Below are positions 11,205 to 19,407 of a stretch of 64,000 nt of DNA, one piece after another (position 1 is the first letter of the stretch; each line of letters opens with the position of its first letter). The notes beneath the pieces are model-generated. The model was not told where the DNA came from and searched no databases. It saw only the letters and a list, made by a program, of their open reading frames with translations. Origin of the DNA: Symbiodinium natans (lineage: Eukaryota > Sar > Dinophyceae > Suessiales > Symbiodiniaceae); assembly GCA_905221605.1 (NCBI GenBank), contig CAJNDS010002287.1, positions 453,690 through 517,689 of the forward strand. Reading direction: 5' to 3'. Made by a program: the position numbers and the translations under genes.

Positions 11205-14200
11205 GGTAGTGGGGTGATGGGGGGGCCAGGGGGACTATGTCGGGCTTTGGGCTTCCTGCCGGAGTCGAGGATTGGAGTTCTCCCTGTAGAGCTCTGCTTG
11301 CCTTGCGATCTTGTGCCCCAACCGAGGACCTGGTACTTTCGCGCATCGGATATTGGACATTCAGCGAAGCCATGGGATATTCACAGGCAAGGAGCATTGG
11401 GGGTTGAGAGCCGTTCTTCCAAGGCAGCCAGAGGGGGCAGGAAGTCATGGGTCCTTTTTTGGGGAGTTTTTGTCGGCTCTTTTGGCCTCGAAGAGGCGCT
11501 GGTCCGAGCGCTTGGTGGAGGAGCCTGCTCTCTTGTGCTTCTTGGGATTCTGTGCGCGAATTCGCGAAATCCCCCGACTTGGCAACTTTCTTCACGTTCC
11601 TCACATCTTTCTCGGCCAAAACCCGGCAATTCAGACAGCCTCTGAGCCCCGAAGCACTGGTCTTCTTTCTGACGAGGAGTTCCATGCCCAGGGTGACGTG
11701 GAGAAAGGCCGGCACCGGCAGTCACGGAAAGGGGATGACAAGCTTATGCTGGCTAACAGCTGCGAACACGCCTTTCTTTTTCAACAGCCCAGCAAGAAGG
11801 GCACATGGTGCTCGACAACTAGTGCGGCTACTGTCAAGAGGGGGAGAAGCGCATTCACAGGAGGCCATGAGTCAGGCATCAGCCAGGAACCCATACCCGA
11901 GTGGCGAGAGTTGCCAGAGCGGCAGGGCACAGCACCCTCGAATCCCCCCACGGAGTGTCCTTCGAGCATTCCATAGGCATCTGTAAACTGCACAAGGATT
12001 CCAAGGACAACGGAGCATTCGGGAAAAAGGTGCGGGGAAGAACTCAGACCCTCCTCGACCCTCCTCGCCTCTCTCCCGAGGCCTGGGTTTGCCACTGTCG
12101 CCACTCTGCACCCCTGCGGCAGCTAGGGTTTGGGGATGTTTGGGGTTCATGGTTCGGGTGTTTAGGGTTTAGGGTTTTCAGATGTTTTCAGGTTTAGGGT
12201 GAGTATCAAGAAGGGTTGGCCAAGGGTTAGCATCGGCATGGAAGCGCTCTGGGAAGTTTGTAGGCTTAGGCCGGGCGGGCGATCGGCTTGTCCTACAGGC
12301 CCAAGAAAAGGCCCTCAACTCAGCCACCCAGCCCCACCGAGGCGACAGGCACAACTTCGACCTGTCCAAATCTCAAACGGGCTTTCTGCAGTTCGTCTGC
12401 ATCCCCATGTTCGAAGACGCATGGCTGCACTCGGGTGGGAGTGGTCGTAAGGGCCGTGGCTGTCAAGACGTCTGTTGTAGAAGAGTGCGGAGCGCGGCTG
12501 CCATGTTGTGAAACCCTACGTCCTGATCACGCCTCTTGGGCTTTCCCGGGGAGCCCTCGGTCCCATGGCTTCGGGAATCTTGTTCAGGTGATGAAAGTCG
12601 AGGCGTCAGGTAGTTCAGCTCTGTCCAGTAGCTTTCGACCAGCAAGGTGGCAAGCAGTTTGCTCACAATTTGATGTTGAGCTGACGCTGTTCAGAAGTCT
12701 CTGAGCACCCCAAGCAAAGCAGGTGTACGTTACGTTGCGAAAACCCTAAACCCTAAACCCTAAACCCTAAACCCCCGTGCAGAATGCCCTCCAAGACTCT
12801 GAGCCGAAGGAGCTTGGGAGACTGGACGATCTCCTCGAAAGCGGCTGTGAGCTCAACAAGCAAAGGCGAACTCTTTGGGGGAGTAGGGTTTAGGGTTTAG
12901 GGTTTGGGGTTTGGGGTTTGGGGTTTAGGGTTTAGGGTTTAGTGAGGGTTTTGTCAGATATTCGAAGTGCGGAGGTGCAGGGAAGTCTTCGAGCTTGCAG
13001 AACTAGCTAGGTGATCTTGTGCTTCAGGAGATCCATCAGTTTAAAGTTATAAAGTTTACACGGTTGATGCAACACATGTTTTCGTAAGTTGCATTCATGA
13101 ATTCATGAGCCCTTGATGGTCCTGAACCAGTGGCCTGCTGTACTGCCAAAAGGCACAACAACTCGGCACTCCTAGGGCGCACCGGCAGGAATCGCCTGGA
13201 CTTTGCCTTTAGAACCACCCAGCTTTATGAACGAGCGTATGCCACCCTAACCATATGGGTGGGTTTACCATAACAAGAGACCCCGAATATAGACCCCCAA
13301 AATAGTCGGATCCCCTTAGAGAGTATAAGGACCCCAAAAGGTACCCCCCTCATCTCGTCAAACCCCCATGTGAATTAGCCGAATGCCCCCCCCATGTTTG
13401 CAGGAAGAAGCCGGTCACATCGGTCTCTTTGCATCTTTCCCGCCATGACATGAAGCTTGGCACAAGAGGGGCAGCCACTCTCGGGGTGTCTCAAGCGCTG
13501 TACGGTCGGTTTGCAACAGGAGAGATCGCCAGAGACGGGGGTTCTTCTGTGGTTTTTTGGGTTGCTGGGCCGACCCGGAGTTTTCCGTTGGACCGCTTGT
13601 TGCAGCTTGTCTCGGTTGATGGCTTATTCATTACTCATTGCGTGCCCGATGAAGGTTGGAGCTCGCGACGCTTGACCCGCAGGGGGAGGAAAGGGCCGAC
13701 CCTGCCGAGGAAAATCTTATGATCCCTTTACAGGGGGGATCTTGCACCGACCATCTCCCTCAGGGATCCTCTGTATCCATGAGCTCTGTCAGCTCTCTGT
13801 AAGCTCGATGCTGAGGAAGGTGGTACCTTGGGAGGACGTCGTGCCAAGCGTGGAGCTCAAGGTTGGCGCCTCAAGCGGCTGAGTTCCCCTGTACTTAGGG
13901 GGAGAAGGTTCATGACAGCTCTGAGGCCCTATGGATAGTCTATGGATCTCAGAGAGGCCCTTTAAGAGAAGCCGGGTCTTATCCCCTTCCCTGTGGGGGG
14001 GCATGGAGTGCCCTGGAGCGTTTGGGACATGGGGTGGAAGTAAACAGCTGCCAGCTCGACCCACTCCATGAACGATGACCCAGCACAGCCCGGGCCGGAT
14101 TTTTCTCTTGTTCCGAGGTGGAGTCCAGGCTCTCGCGGTCATTCACCGGAGGCGCTCTCAGAAGCGCCGCGTTCAAGAAGCCAGCTTCTGCATGCCTCTG

Positions 14201-14430
14201 GAACCTGTGAAAACCCTGGAGCCAGAGAATGGCCAGCGATCCCCTCGTGGGTTAAAGCCCAGACCCTAAACCCTGGAACCCAAACACCCTATGAACCCTA
14301 AACTCCCTGAACTCCCTCAACTCGTCTTCCCGCAGGCGTGCCTCCCGAAGTGGACAAGCATCATCTCCCTGGTCGCGTGACCATCCGCATCGCACAGAAG
14401 CCTCCTGGCACCGTTTGTGGAGAGTTCTAG
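6638..14430 (+). CDS. 3',5'-cyclic nucleotide phosphodiesterase (class I PDE), many tiny exons
   Basis: This gene hydrolyses cAMP and/or cGMP if intact. Exons read in order: 6638-6670 (VGMWNFDAIQ), 6758-6806 (EHGSVLKIVGMELVGK), 7511-7549 (FLDAMEER), 8005-8065 (NPYH, HAAD), 8325-8375, 8692-8737 (HDLGHPG), 9104-9144 (LNNSFQIN), 9339-9389 (YNDRSVLENFH), 10605-10652 (ILSTDLSKHM), 11327-11386 (ASDIGHSAKPWDIH), 11496-11520, 11677-11707 (EFHAQGD), 12081-12107 (GLPLSPL), 12342-12418 (DRHNFDLSKSQTGF), 12783-12882 and 14336-14430 (stop). Most joins from 7511 onward keep frame, and one recreates the Gly-Leu-Asn-Asn after the HD motif. Metal and catalytic residues of the family are present: His-x3-His, His-Asp, the Asp of ASDIGH, and the Gln of KSQTGF. 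Exons between 9390 and 10604 and between 10653 and 11326, and the true N-terminus, were not resolved. Most donors are GC, one seems to be GA, and telomere-type arrays lie in the introns. The family call is firm; the exact splice sites are inference. Confidence 0.8.
7511..7549 (+). CDS. PDE exon: FLDAMEER segment
   Basis: It follows TTCTTCGCAG and ends before GC. Joining it to 8005 gives Glu-Glu-Arg-Tyr-Leu-Val-Asn-Pro-Tyr-His, which matches the family's acidic/Tyr/NPYH order with no frame error. The alternative GT donor six bases downstream (CCAG/GTGG) leaves the frame wrong. Confidence 0.65.
8005..8065 (+). CDS. PDE exon with NPYH and HAAD motifs
   Basis: Reads YLVNPYHSSAHAADAANSFQ after a CAG acceptor and stops at CAG/GC. 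The two histidines, spaced His-Ser-Ser-Ala-His, correspond to the catalytic and first metal-binding His of class I PDEs. The more usual Asn after YH is Ser here. Confidence 0.75.
8159..8253. mobile_element. 95-bp MITE-like perfect-ended hairpin
   Basis: The ends are 31-nt inverted repeats that begin GGGTGGTTGT and match at about 27 positions, separated by about 33 nt. There is no coding capacity. No clear target-site duplication could be read beside it. It lies inside an intron of the phosphodiesterase gene. This is the shape of a non-autonomous inverted-repeat element; no second copy was found in the window. Confidence 0.65.
8325..8375 (+). CDS. PDE exon (tentative) linking HAAD to HD motif
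   Basis: A 51-nt open segment (VLASSSGLLHCSSSPLP) between TTCGCAG and a GC donor keeps frame with both neighbours. It gives about 32 residues between HAAD and HD, the spacing I recall for the family. The sequence itself is poorly conserved. Confidence 0.45.
8650..8677 (-). repeat. Interstitial CCCTAAA array upstream of a PDE acceptor
   Basis: About three and a half CCCTAAA-type units end 14 nt before the CATCAG acceptor of the HD-motif exon. In the transcript this array occupies the polypyrimidine-tract position. Confidence 0.85.
8692..8737 (+). CDS. PDE exon with HD-x2-HPG metal-binding motif
   Basis: Reads VSMCVAALGHDLGHP plus the first base of a Gly codon, then GCC. Joined to 9104 it becomes GHDLGHPGLNNSFQIN, the class I PDE signature His-Asp-x2-His-x4-Asn. 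The donor is GC. Confidence 0.8.
8769..8792 (+). repeat. Interstitial TTTAGGG array downstream of a PDE donor
   Basis: Two to three TTTAGGG-like units lie about 30 nt after the GC donor of the HD-motif exon. With the CCCTAAA array at 8650 they bracket the exon. Confidence 0.8.
9053..9081 (-). repeat. Interstitial (CCCTAAA)4 upstream of a PDE acceptor
   Basis: Four uninterrupted units end about 22 nt before the GLNN exon. Confidence 0.9.
9104..9144 (+). CDS. PDE exon: LNNSFQINSRDAL
   Basis: Acceptor AAG. The exon is 41 nt and ends CTG/GC. The Asn-Asn and the phase-exact join to the YND exon match the family block that follows HPG. Using the GC three bases later would add one residue relative to the family spacing. 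Confidence 0.7.
9339..9389 (+). CDS. PDE exon: YNDRSVLENFHAAE
   Basis: Acceptor TTAG. The exon reads AVTYNDRSVLENFHAAE, the strongly conserved YNDxSVLENxH block. The 3' end is uncertain: GA/GT at 9388 or TTG/GC at 9392 are both possible. A further exon ending in a GTAAGT donor at 9509 may follow. Confidence 0.75.
9390..10604 (+). other. PDE intron region with GA microsatellites; one exon unresolved
   Basis: About 25 residues of the PDE fold should be encoded here. A tentative exon ends at the GTAAGT donor at 9510. (GA)n tracts lie at 10122-10148 and 10253-10278. The 178-codon ORF starting at 9390 merely continues the previous exon's frame into the intron. Confidence 0.4.
10605..10652 (+). 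CDS. PDE exon: VRISMILSTDLSKHMQ
   Basis: Sixteen codons between TTCGGCAG and a GC donor. The exon matches the ILATDMSKHM-type block of the family, which follows YNDxSVLENxH in order on the same strand. Confidence 0.75.
11166..11201. repeat. (TG)n microsatellite in a PDE intron
   Basis: About 17 uninterrupted TG units. It creates the His-Thr run in a long - strand ORF (10732-11715), which is therefore not evidence for a gene. Confidence 0.9.
11327..11386 (+). CDS. PDE exon with ASDIGH metal-ligand motif
   Basis: Reads RASDIGHSAKPWDIH and ends in phase 2 before GC. The Asp of ASDIGH corresponds to the second metal-ligand Asp of PDEs (CADI/ADIS block). The 5' boundary (GAG acceptor at 11324-11326) is the least certain part. 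Confidence 0.75.
11496..11520 (+). CDS. 25-nt PDE micro-exon: RWSERLVE
   Basis: One base completes an Arg codon left by the previous exon, then eight codons read RWSERLVE. The acceptor is AAGAG, and the donor would be GA (GAG/GAGCC). Joined to 11677 it gives LVEEFHAQGD, as expected for the family's helix before QGD. The phase match on both sides is the main support. Confidence 0.65.
11677..11707 (+). CDS. 31-nt PDE micro-exon: EFHAQGDVEK
   Basis: Acceptor GACGAG, donor G/GC. EFxxQGDxE is diagnostic for class I PDEs at this position. It leaves one G that completes a Gly codon with the GC at 12081. Confidence 0.75.
12081..12107 (+). CDS. 27-nt PDE micro-exon: LGLPLSPL
   Basis: Acceptor CCCGAG, donor T/GC. 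The leftover T joins GC of the next exon to make Cys, giving GLPLSPLCDRHNF, the canonical PDE order. Both flanking joins keep frame. Confidence 0.75.
12126..12195 (+). repeat. Degenerate TTTAGGG array
   Basis: GGTTT/GGGTTTAGGG-type units with substitutions lie 19 nt downstream of the GC donor of the GLPLSPL exon. Confidence 0.75.
12342..12418 (+). CDS. PDE exon with invariant Gln (KSQTGFLQF)
   Basis: Reads DRHNFDLSKSQTGFLQFVCI then PMFED, with a GC donor. The Gln of SQTGF is the purine-contacting Gln of class I PDEs. Whether the enzyme prefers cAMP or cGMP cannot be read from it. Confidence 0.75.
12743..12773 (-). repeat. Interstitial (CCCTAAA)4 upstream of a PDE acceptor
   Basis: Uninterrupted units end 9 nt before the GTGCAG acceptor of the next exon, so the array itself forms the pyrimidine-rich 3' intron end. 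Confidence 0.9.
12783..12882 (+). CDS. PDE C-terminal exon (SGCELNKQRRTLW)
   Basis: A 100-nt open exon contains ELGRLDDLLESGCELNKQRR and is bracketed by CCCTAAA (5') and TTTAGGG (3') arrays. Its Cys/Asn/Trp pattern resembles the end of PDE domains. It ends in phase 1 at GGGGGA/GTAGGG and fits the phase of the exon at 14336. Confidence 0.6.
12883..12942 (+). repeat. TTTAGGG/TTTGGGG array starting at a splice donor
   Basis: TTTAGGG units with three TTTGGGG variants. The proposed GT donor of the preceding exon is the first base of this array. Confidence 0.85.
13262..13385 (-). repeat. Dispersed repeat family R1, copy 1
   Basis: The reverse strand carries the shared core GGTACCTTTTGGGGTCCTTA, then AAGGGGATCC, then ACTATTTTGGGGGTCTATA. 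Four more copies occur at 27.9, 28.0, 33.1 and 39.3 kb. No coding capacity. This copy is in a phosphodiesterase intron. Confidence 0.7.
14264..14310 (-). repeat. Degenerate CCCTAAA array upstream of last PDE exon
   Basis: CCCTAAACCCTGGAACCC-type units and CCCTGAACT derivatives end in a TCTTCCCGCAG acceptor. Confidence 0.7.
14336..14430 (+). CDS. Probable last exon of the PDE gene
   Basis: After CCCGCAG the frame reads VPPEVDKHHLPGRVTIRIAQ then KPPGTVCGEF and TAG. The two leading bases fit the phase left by the exon ending at 12882. It could instead belong to a separate short gene; no family match beyond the phase argument. Confidence 0.45.
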
Positions 14431-14455
14431 TATGTTCTAGCATGGTTGTAGTAGT

Positions 14456-14478
14456 TGTTTAGGGTTTAGGATTTAGGG
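14456..14478 (+). repeat. Short TTTAGGG array after the stop
   Basis: Three TTTAGGG/TTTAGGA units about 30 nt after the proposed PDE stop codon. Confidence 0.75.
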
Positions 14479-14708
14479 CTACTATGTCCTAGCAGTTCTA
14501 GTACGCGCCGTCTTCGGCAAATCCCCGATGCTTTCAGGGTTCGAGGGCCTTGGCAGAAGCAAAATTCTTGCCTTTGCCGAGACGCACACCCCTCTCCCAA
14601 AAAAGGGGGGGGGGGGGGTGGTGGGAGGGAGACTTGGGTGGAGGCGGCGACTCCTTACCGAGCTAGAGAGGTTGGAAGCGGTTCTGAGAGGTTCAAGACT
14701 TGAAGGCC

Positions 14709-14759
14709 CCACCACCACCACCACCACCACCACCACCACCACCACCACCACCACCACCA
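14709..14759. repeat. (ACC)17 microsatellite
   Basis: Seventeen uninterrupted ACC units. They give poly-Pro, poly-Thr or poly-Val ORFs in different frames, so those ORFs are not evidence of genes. Confidence 0.95.
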
Positions 14760-16070
14760 AAATGTCTTGAAAAGTTGGGGACTCCGGACTCGCTGAGGCT
14801 CCTCCTCCAGTGCAAGGACAACATGAACAGCTGGACACTTGGCCTGCTTGGTGCCTCTGACAATTGTGGCGGGCGTGGGGGGGGCTCACAGGCTCATGGA
14901 GCGATTTTGTGAGAACTTTGCACCTGCAGGAAGAACTACGTCGACGACTTCTGATGGCGCTTCTCAGAGGTGATTTTCAGTAGAGAGGTCCTCGTGGGGC
15001 TGAACCGCTTGGGCCCGGAAAGCAAAGCCCAACCCTGCTAGGATCTCCTTTTTGCCCAGGATTGCTGGAGTTGAGACCCAACTCCGCCAAAATTTGAAGA
15101 CTCGTTGTGCCGCTGGGTCAGGACCAGGACACAGGGGCCCAGATGCTTCATTTCTTCCAGCACCGTATCACGGCAACCAGGGAGACTGGAAGGCACAAGG
15201 CACACAAAGCAATTCAATTCCTTCGTTAAAGCGCAGCTTTCGCAAAAACCAGCGGCACATAGCGGCACCGATCACACGCGAGGGTGGCCGACAGTTAAAG
15301 ACTGAGCCCCACTCGCGCGCCTCATTTTTTCGAGTGAACTCTGCATGACGTGCACCCTGGGAGCCATCAAGGGCCCGCCCCCCCCTGATGCGAAGTTTCC
15401 TGGATACCCAAATGTTCGTTCTTCGCGGATAAGTGCCCTGCACCTCACAGCCACCTGTTAGGCACATCAGCCCGCCACGCACCGCTAAACCCGAACAAGC
15501 CCGAAAAAGCTCCACAGCCCGGGCACGCATGCGAAGAGTTTGATATTCTGCTGGGTGGATAATTGCAGCACCACAGGGTACTGCCTGGATCGGGTTGGTT
15601 CGAGGCAGAGTGCGCATTCCTTTTCTGGACTTGCCACCTGCTTGACCCCAATTCAGGGGTTCTGGACGTCAATGTTCCGGAACCGGCAGCTGTCCCTTTA
15701 TCAAGCTCGGCCACCCAGGAACTCGAAGAAGAGGAAAAGAGCCCGTCATGCGGCACAGGTTTGAGGAGTTCTGGGGAAGTAGACCAAGGTCCTCAAGAGT
15801 GTACATACCGGACAGGCTCTGCCAAGACGGTGCCTGGCGAACGTCCCCAGTTTGATGTTTTTCCTTGGTGGGTCCCTGTGTGGAAGAATAGGTTGAATAC
15901 GTTGTCTTACTAGAGTATATGGGAAAGGCAAGAATTCGAAGAATGCAAAAGTCTAAGTAGTAGTATACTAGTATAGCAGTATAGTATGATCATACAGCAA
16001 TATCATAAAATAAAAGTTGAATAATTTAAGAACAACATGCATTTCTTGGTTTAATGAATACATACATACA

Positions 16071-16105
<35 letters not shown>

Positions 16106-16488
16106 GTATGTATGTGTGTATCAGAAATTTGAAATATAAGAATATTAAATGCAAAAGTATACTAAGTACTATAGGAATACGGGATATATATACATATATA
16201 TGTATGTATATGTATACTTTACATATATATATATATGTATACTTTATGTATACATATATATATATATATTCAAATATATACGTATACATAGCAATATACC
16301 TGTCATTTAAGAAGCCGGGCAGGCCAAGCTGCCCATCTCGACGATTCGGTGCGCGCCGCAATTGGGGTGTGGGGCGGAGCTCTTTTCTTCCATTTTTGGG
16401 ATACGGGGGGGGGGGGGGAGTAGGGGGAATTTTTGTGAGGGAGTTTTTGGTGCAGGATGGTTTTGTGTTGGGTGGTTGGATTTGTCTC

Positions 16489-16529
16489 TTTTTTTTTTTG
16501 TGGGGGGGGGGGGGGGGGGGGGGGGGGGG
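16489..16529. repeat. Poly-T/poly-G tract
   Basis: T11, GT, then 28 G. One of several T(n)G(n) or C(n)A(n) tracts in the window (also 23014-23049 and 30012-30044). Confidence 0.9.
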
Positions 16530-17279
16530 TTTCTGTTGGAGGAAGTTCAGGATCCAGGTGGGAGGAGGGGCCGTGTTCAGGATTCCATGGTCGTGCTGCG
16601 GATTGCGGATTGTATGGGGCCTTGAAGCTTACGTTTTGGACTCTCAAAGGCTACCCGGAACATCCCGGAAGCACCCCCCCTTTTGCCCATCCGTTACAAG
16701 GTTGCCATGATGCGGAGGCTCAGCCCGGAGTTTGGGGGCTGTTGGGAGTTGCGGAAATGCATGAGAACCCATTGCGCGGGAAGAGAAGCAATTGGTTTAA
16801 GCTGGGGCTCCATTGGCACAGCTCTGTCACCGGGAGTCTTAAACAGGTAGGGCGAGGTGGGCTGTCGTACTTCAGACAGTAAAGATGGGTAAAGCTTTTT
16901 GCAACGACCGCGAAGGCATCACTCGTATTCAGAACCATGCCCGTGCCCGGAGTTGTATCACGACGTAAAAAGGGAAGGCTTGGAAGGCTTCGAAGAAGCC
17001 ACGGAAATTGGCCGGGATTGATGGTTGGATGCTCAGAGGAAGGGGGCTTCGGATTGGAATTCCGAGAAGGTGCAATCAGTCGACCGATGTGGCAGTCGAT
17101 CCTGATCCTGACATGTGAAATCATGGACACTTGGAGTCGTCGGAGTGGCAACTAGCCCAAGCCGAAAAAATGCCAACTCTCCTTCTCATCATGTCTCATC
17201 GGCTATGTACTGTGTAATGAATGATGCGCATGATGCGCATGACCCGTGCGGCAGTGCGCGGGAGTAGGGCACGGGGCAG

Positions 17280-17353
17280 TGCACCGGAGGCTGGGTACCG
17301 TCGGGTATGTGGCCCCGGAAGTTGTGGACACCAGCAGCCCAGCAGCACTTAAG
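17280..17353 (+). CDS. Exon fragment of a protein kinase (activation segment)
   Basis: After a GGGGCAG acceptor the frame reads HRRLGTVGYVAPEVV. GTxGYxAPEV is the kinase subdomain VIII signature with its APE motif. I did not find DFG, HRDLK or the downstream DVWS block nearby, so this is one exon of a gene with long introns, or a stray fragment. The 3' end is uncertain. Confidence 0.5.
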
Positions 17354-17687
17354 GCACTCAGAGTGAGGCACTGTTGCCACTGCTCAGACTGCAAGCACGT
17401 GCTGCTACTTAGGAAGTCCTGGATACGGGAGCTTAAGCCGGAGGCTTACTCATCAGGGTTGGTTGCAAGCGGTGTGGCTATGGCAGGTTTCCGGTCCGCG
17501 GAGCAGAGATTTGGCCCAACTGGCTGGTCTGACCTAAGCTGCGTAAGCCTCTGAAGGAGCCACTCAGAAGCTCGAAAACGTGGTCATGGCATGGACCAAC
17601 GAACCCACAACATCATGCAAGGCCAACAATAAGGGCCGGTGGCCAAAAGTCAAAGAAAGCTGCTGAAACTTGCGATGCCTTAAAGAC

Positions 17688-17771
17688 CTGTCGGATCTCC
17701 AAGGTGATGTTTTCAGTGCTGGCGCGCTGCTTTTCTACGTCTACTGTGGCGTCGAGGAAACCGGCACAGAG
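17688..17771 (-). CDS. Exon of unknown - strand gene
   Basis: On the - strand an 84-nt open segment runs from AAGACAG to CAG/GTCTTT. It reads LCAGFLDATVDVEKQRASTE then NITLEIRQ. The composition is coding-like and splice sites are present at both ends. Possibly the 3'-most exon recognised in a long - strand gene. Confidence 0.45.
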
Positions 17772-18245
17772 CTGTCTTGAGCACGCAAACATATTCAAGT
17801 TGCTTTGGATTTTGATTGCAAACGTTTCAGGGAACTGCGGGGCGTGGGTGGGCGGGGGGAGGAGGGGGGTCGTGCTGTGAGACACGCAACTTTGTTGTCG
17901 GGGCTCAACACCACCCATGCTTCTGGCTTCAACATCGCAGGCCCCCCCCTAGTAGGGTGTCGGGGCCGGTCGATACAGGCAGGTGGGGTTTGGGGGGCCC
18001 TGGGGGTGCAAAATGGGGCGGGGGCTGGTTTTGCCAAAACGAGGCGACTTGAAGTTGAGAGCTGGAGAACTGCGAAGAAGGGTTCTGCAGTTATGCATAT
18101 TCAGGCCTTGTGTTGTTTTGGCGTGGGCTCTCTGCTTTCACAGCGCTTGCTTCAGCTTGCGGAGTTTGGGGATCCGAGAATCGATTCCGCTTCTACAGTC
18201 CCCTGGGCCGAGGCAGTGTCGTGAACTTCCCTTGCTCTTCGTAGG

Positions 18246-18290
18246 TAGGATAAGGGGGGCCCCTTAAAAGGGAACCCTCCTTAAGCCTCT
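18246..18290. repeat. Short palindromic GC-rich repeat, copy 1
   Basis: A TAAGG/GCCCCTTAAAAGGG/CCCTCCTTAAG-type sequence is closely matched at 27745-27781. It contains self-complementary GGGGCCCC and CCTTAAAAGG stretches. Confidence 0.5.
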
Positions 18291-18660
18291 TCTGGCTCTC
18301 TTGAACAGGGACCTTATTGAGAGAGTCTGTTATCCCCACAAGTCCCCCGAATACACGTTACCACACCCAACGCAAACCTAGAGCACGGTCCAAACAGCAC
18401 GCGGTAATCATCTTGGGAGTCATCACATGAAGCCACATGAAACATCGTAGTGGACCCAGGTGCAGCGGTTCACCACGTATCGCCACATGAACCTTGATGC
18501 ATGCCTCAGCTTGGCACAATATGTAGACCGCTTTACGCTTCGGACTTCAAGGTGTTCGGGACATGAGCGTGCCGTTCAGACGACGACCGCTAAATTACAT
18601 ACCTGTGAGCCTCATCGTGTCTGTGGCATGACATATCAACAAGTTGTTGATCTTGGGAAC

Positions 18661-18706
18661 CTTGGGTTTAGGGTCTAGGGTTTAGGATTTAGGGTTTAGG
18701 GTCTAC
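18661..18706 (+). repeat. Degenerate TTTAGGG array
   Basis: Units include TTTAGGG, TCTAGGG and TTTAGGA. On the - strand, where the nearby exons lie, it reads as a CCCTAAA pyrimidine-rich tract. Confidence 0.8.
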
Positions 18707-18734
18707 TCGATAACATGATGATGTGAGTTAACAA

Positions 18735-18815
18735 ACAGATGGGGAGTTGCGTTTGTCGATACAGCGAATCAGATCCCAAGAGGACACGCTCCAAGTTATT
18801 GAGGGTCTCGTCTTG
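18735..18815 (-). CDS. Exon-like segment, unknown - strand gene
   Basis: The - strand reads DETLNNLERVLLGSDSLYRQ, helix-like and Leu-rich, 3' of the exon at 18849-18947. Splice sites were not fixed. Confidence 0.3.
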
Positions 18816-18848
18816 GGGACTGAACATAGAGTACTTCAGGGAGCTTAC

Positions 18849-18947
18849 TGTCCGAAAATGATGTGCGTACTCAGAGTACAAGAAATCTGATGGGAGATGC
18901 TCCAACTCTTCTCTTGGCAAGGCGCTGAGGGAGGCGAACAGCAGCTG
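18849..18947 (-). CDS. Exon of a Leu-rich helical protein, unknown
   Basis: Exactly 33 codons lie between GGGGCAG and a GTAAGC donor. They read QLLFASLSALPREELEHLPS then DFLYSEYAHHFRT. Both canonical splice signals and an amphipathic helical pattern support a real exon. It is in the same orientation as the segments at 17.7, 20.8, 22.2 and 24.9 kb. Confidence 0.55.
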
Positions 18948-19407
18948 CTGCCCCAGTCTGTCGTGCAATTGAAGCCCCTGGGGCCAGAAGCGCGATTTCT
19001 GAACCTTTTTAGGATTTTAGAAGAGCCGCCTGCGATGCGGAGGCGTCCAAAAGATCCCCCTCCCCCCAAAAACTTTGGGTCGCCTCAGGTGCGAGCCTCC
19101 AGCGCACGCTGGCTGGCAAAGCCAAGTTCAATCACCCCAAGGTCAAGCAGGCCCTGGGAGCCTCCCTACCTCCCTAAACGCCCAAACTCCGAACTCCCCT
19201 GAACTCTCTGAACGCCCAAAACTTCCCCCAGACACCCTCCATTCCCTGAAGTTGCCCTAACAAATGGGGCGGGGGGGAACCGGGGAGTTGCCCCGCGCAG
19301 GTCCGCACGGGAACGCTGCACCTTCTCAAGAAGATGCTGGCCATCAGCCCCTTGGGCCCTTCCGGAGCTCCCCCCCCCCCCCGTGCTTTTGAACCCCCCC
19401 TTTTTTT

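Larger units (their letters stand above)
14479..17270. other. Unassigned DNA with exon-like fragments and simple repeats
   Basis: Coding-like segments are seen at about 14539-14585 (FEGLGRSKILAFAETHTPLP) and 14931-14973 (EELRRRLLMALLR between CAG and GTGATT). A further one at about 15640-15765 contains SATQELEEEEKSP. None is recognised. Simple repeats: a G run at about 14608, (ACC)n at 14709-14759, tetranucleotide ATAC at 16050-16110, AT-rich 16180-16300, and T11-G-T-G28 at 16489-16529. Confidence 0.3.

Noticed and set aside
10732-11715. 327-codon - strand ORF
   Set aside because: It spans a TG microsatellite and runs antisense to PDE exons at 11327, 11496 and 11677, which have stronger family support.
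14482-14889. Poly-Val, poly-Pro and poly-Thr ORFs
   Set aside because: Products of the (ACC)17 microsatellite in three frames.
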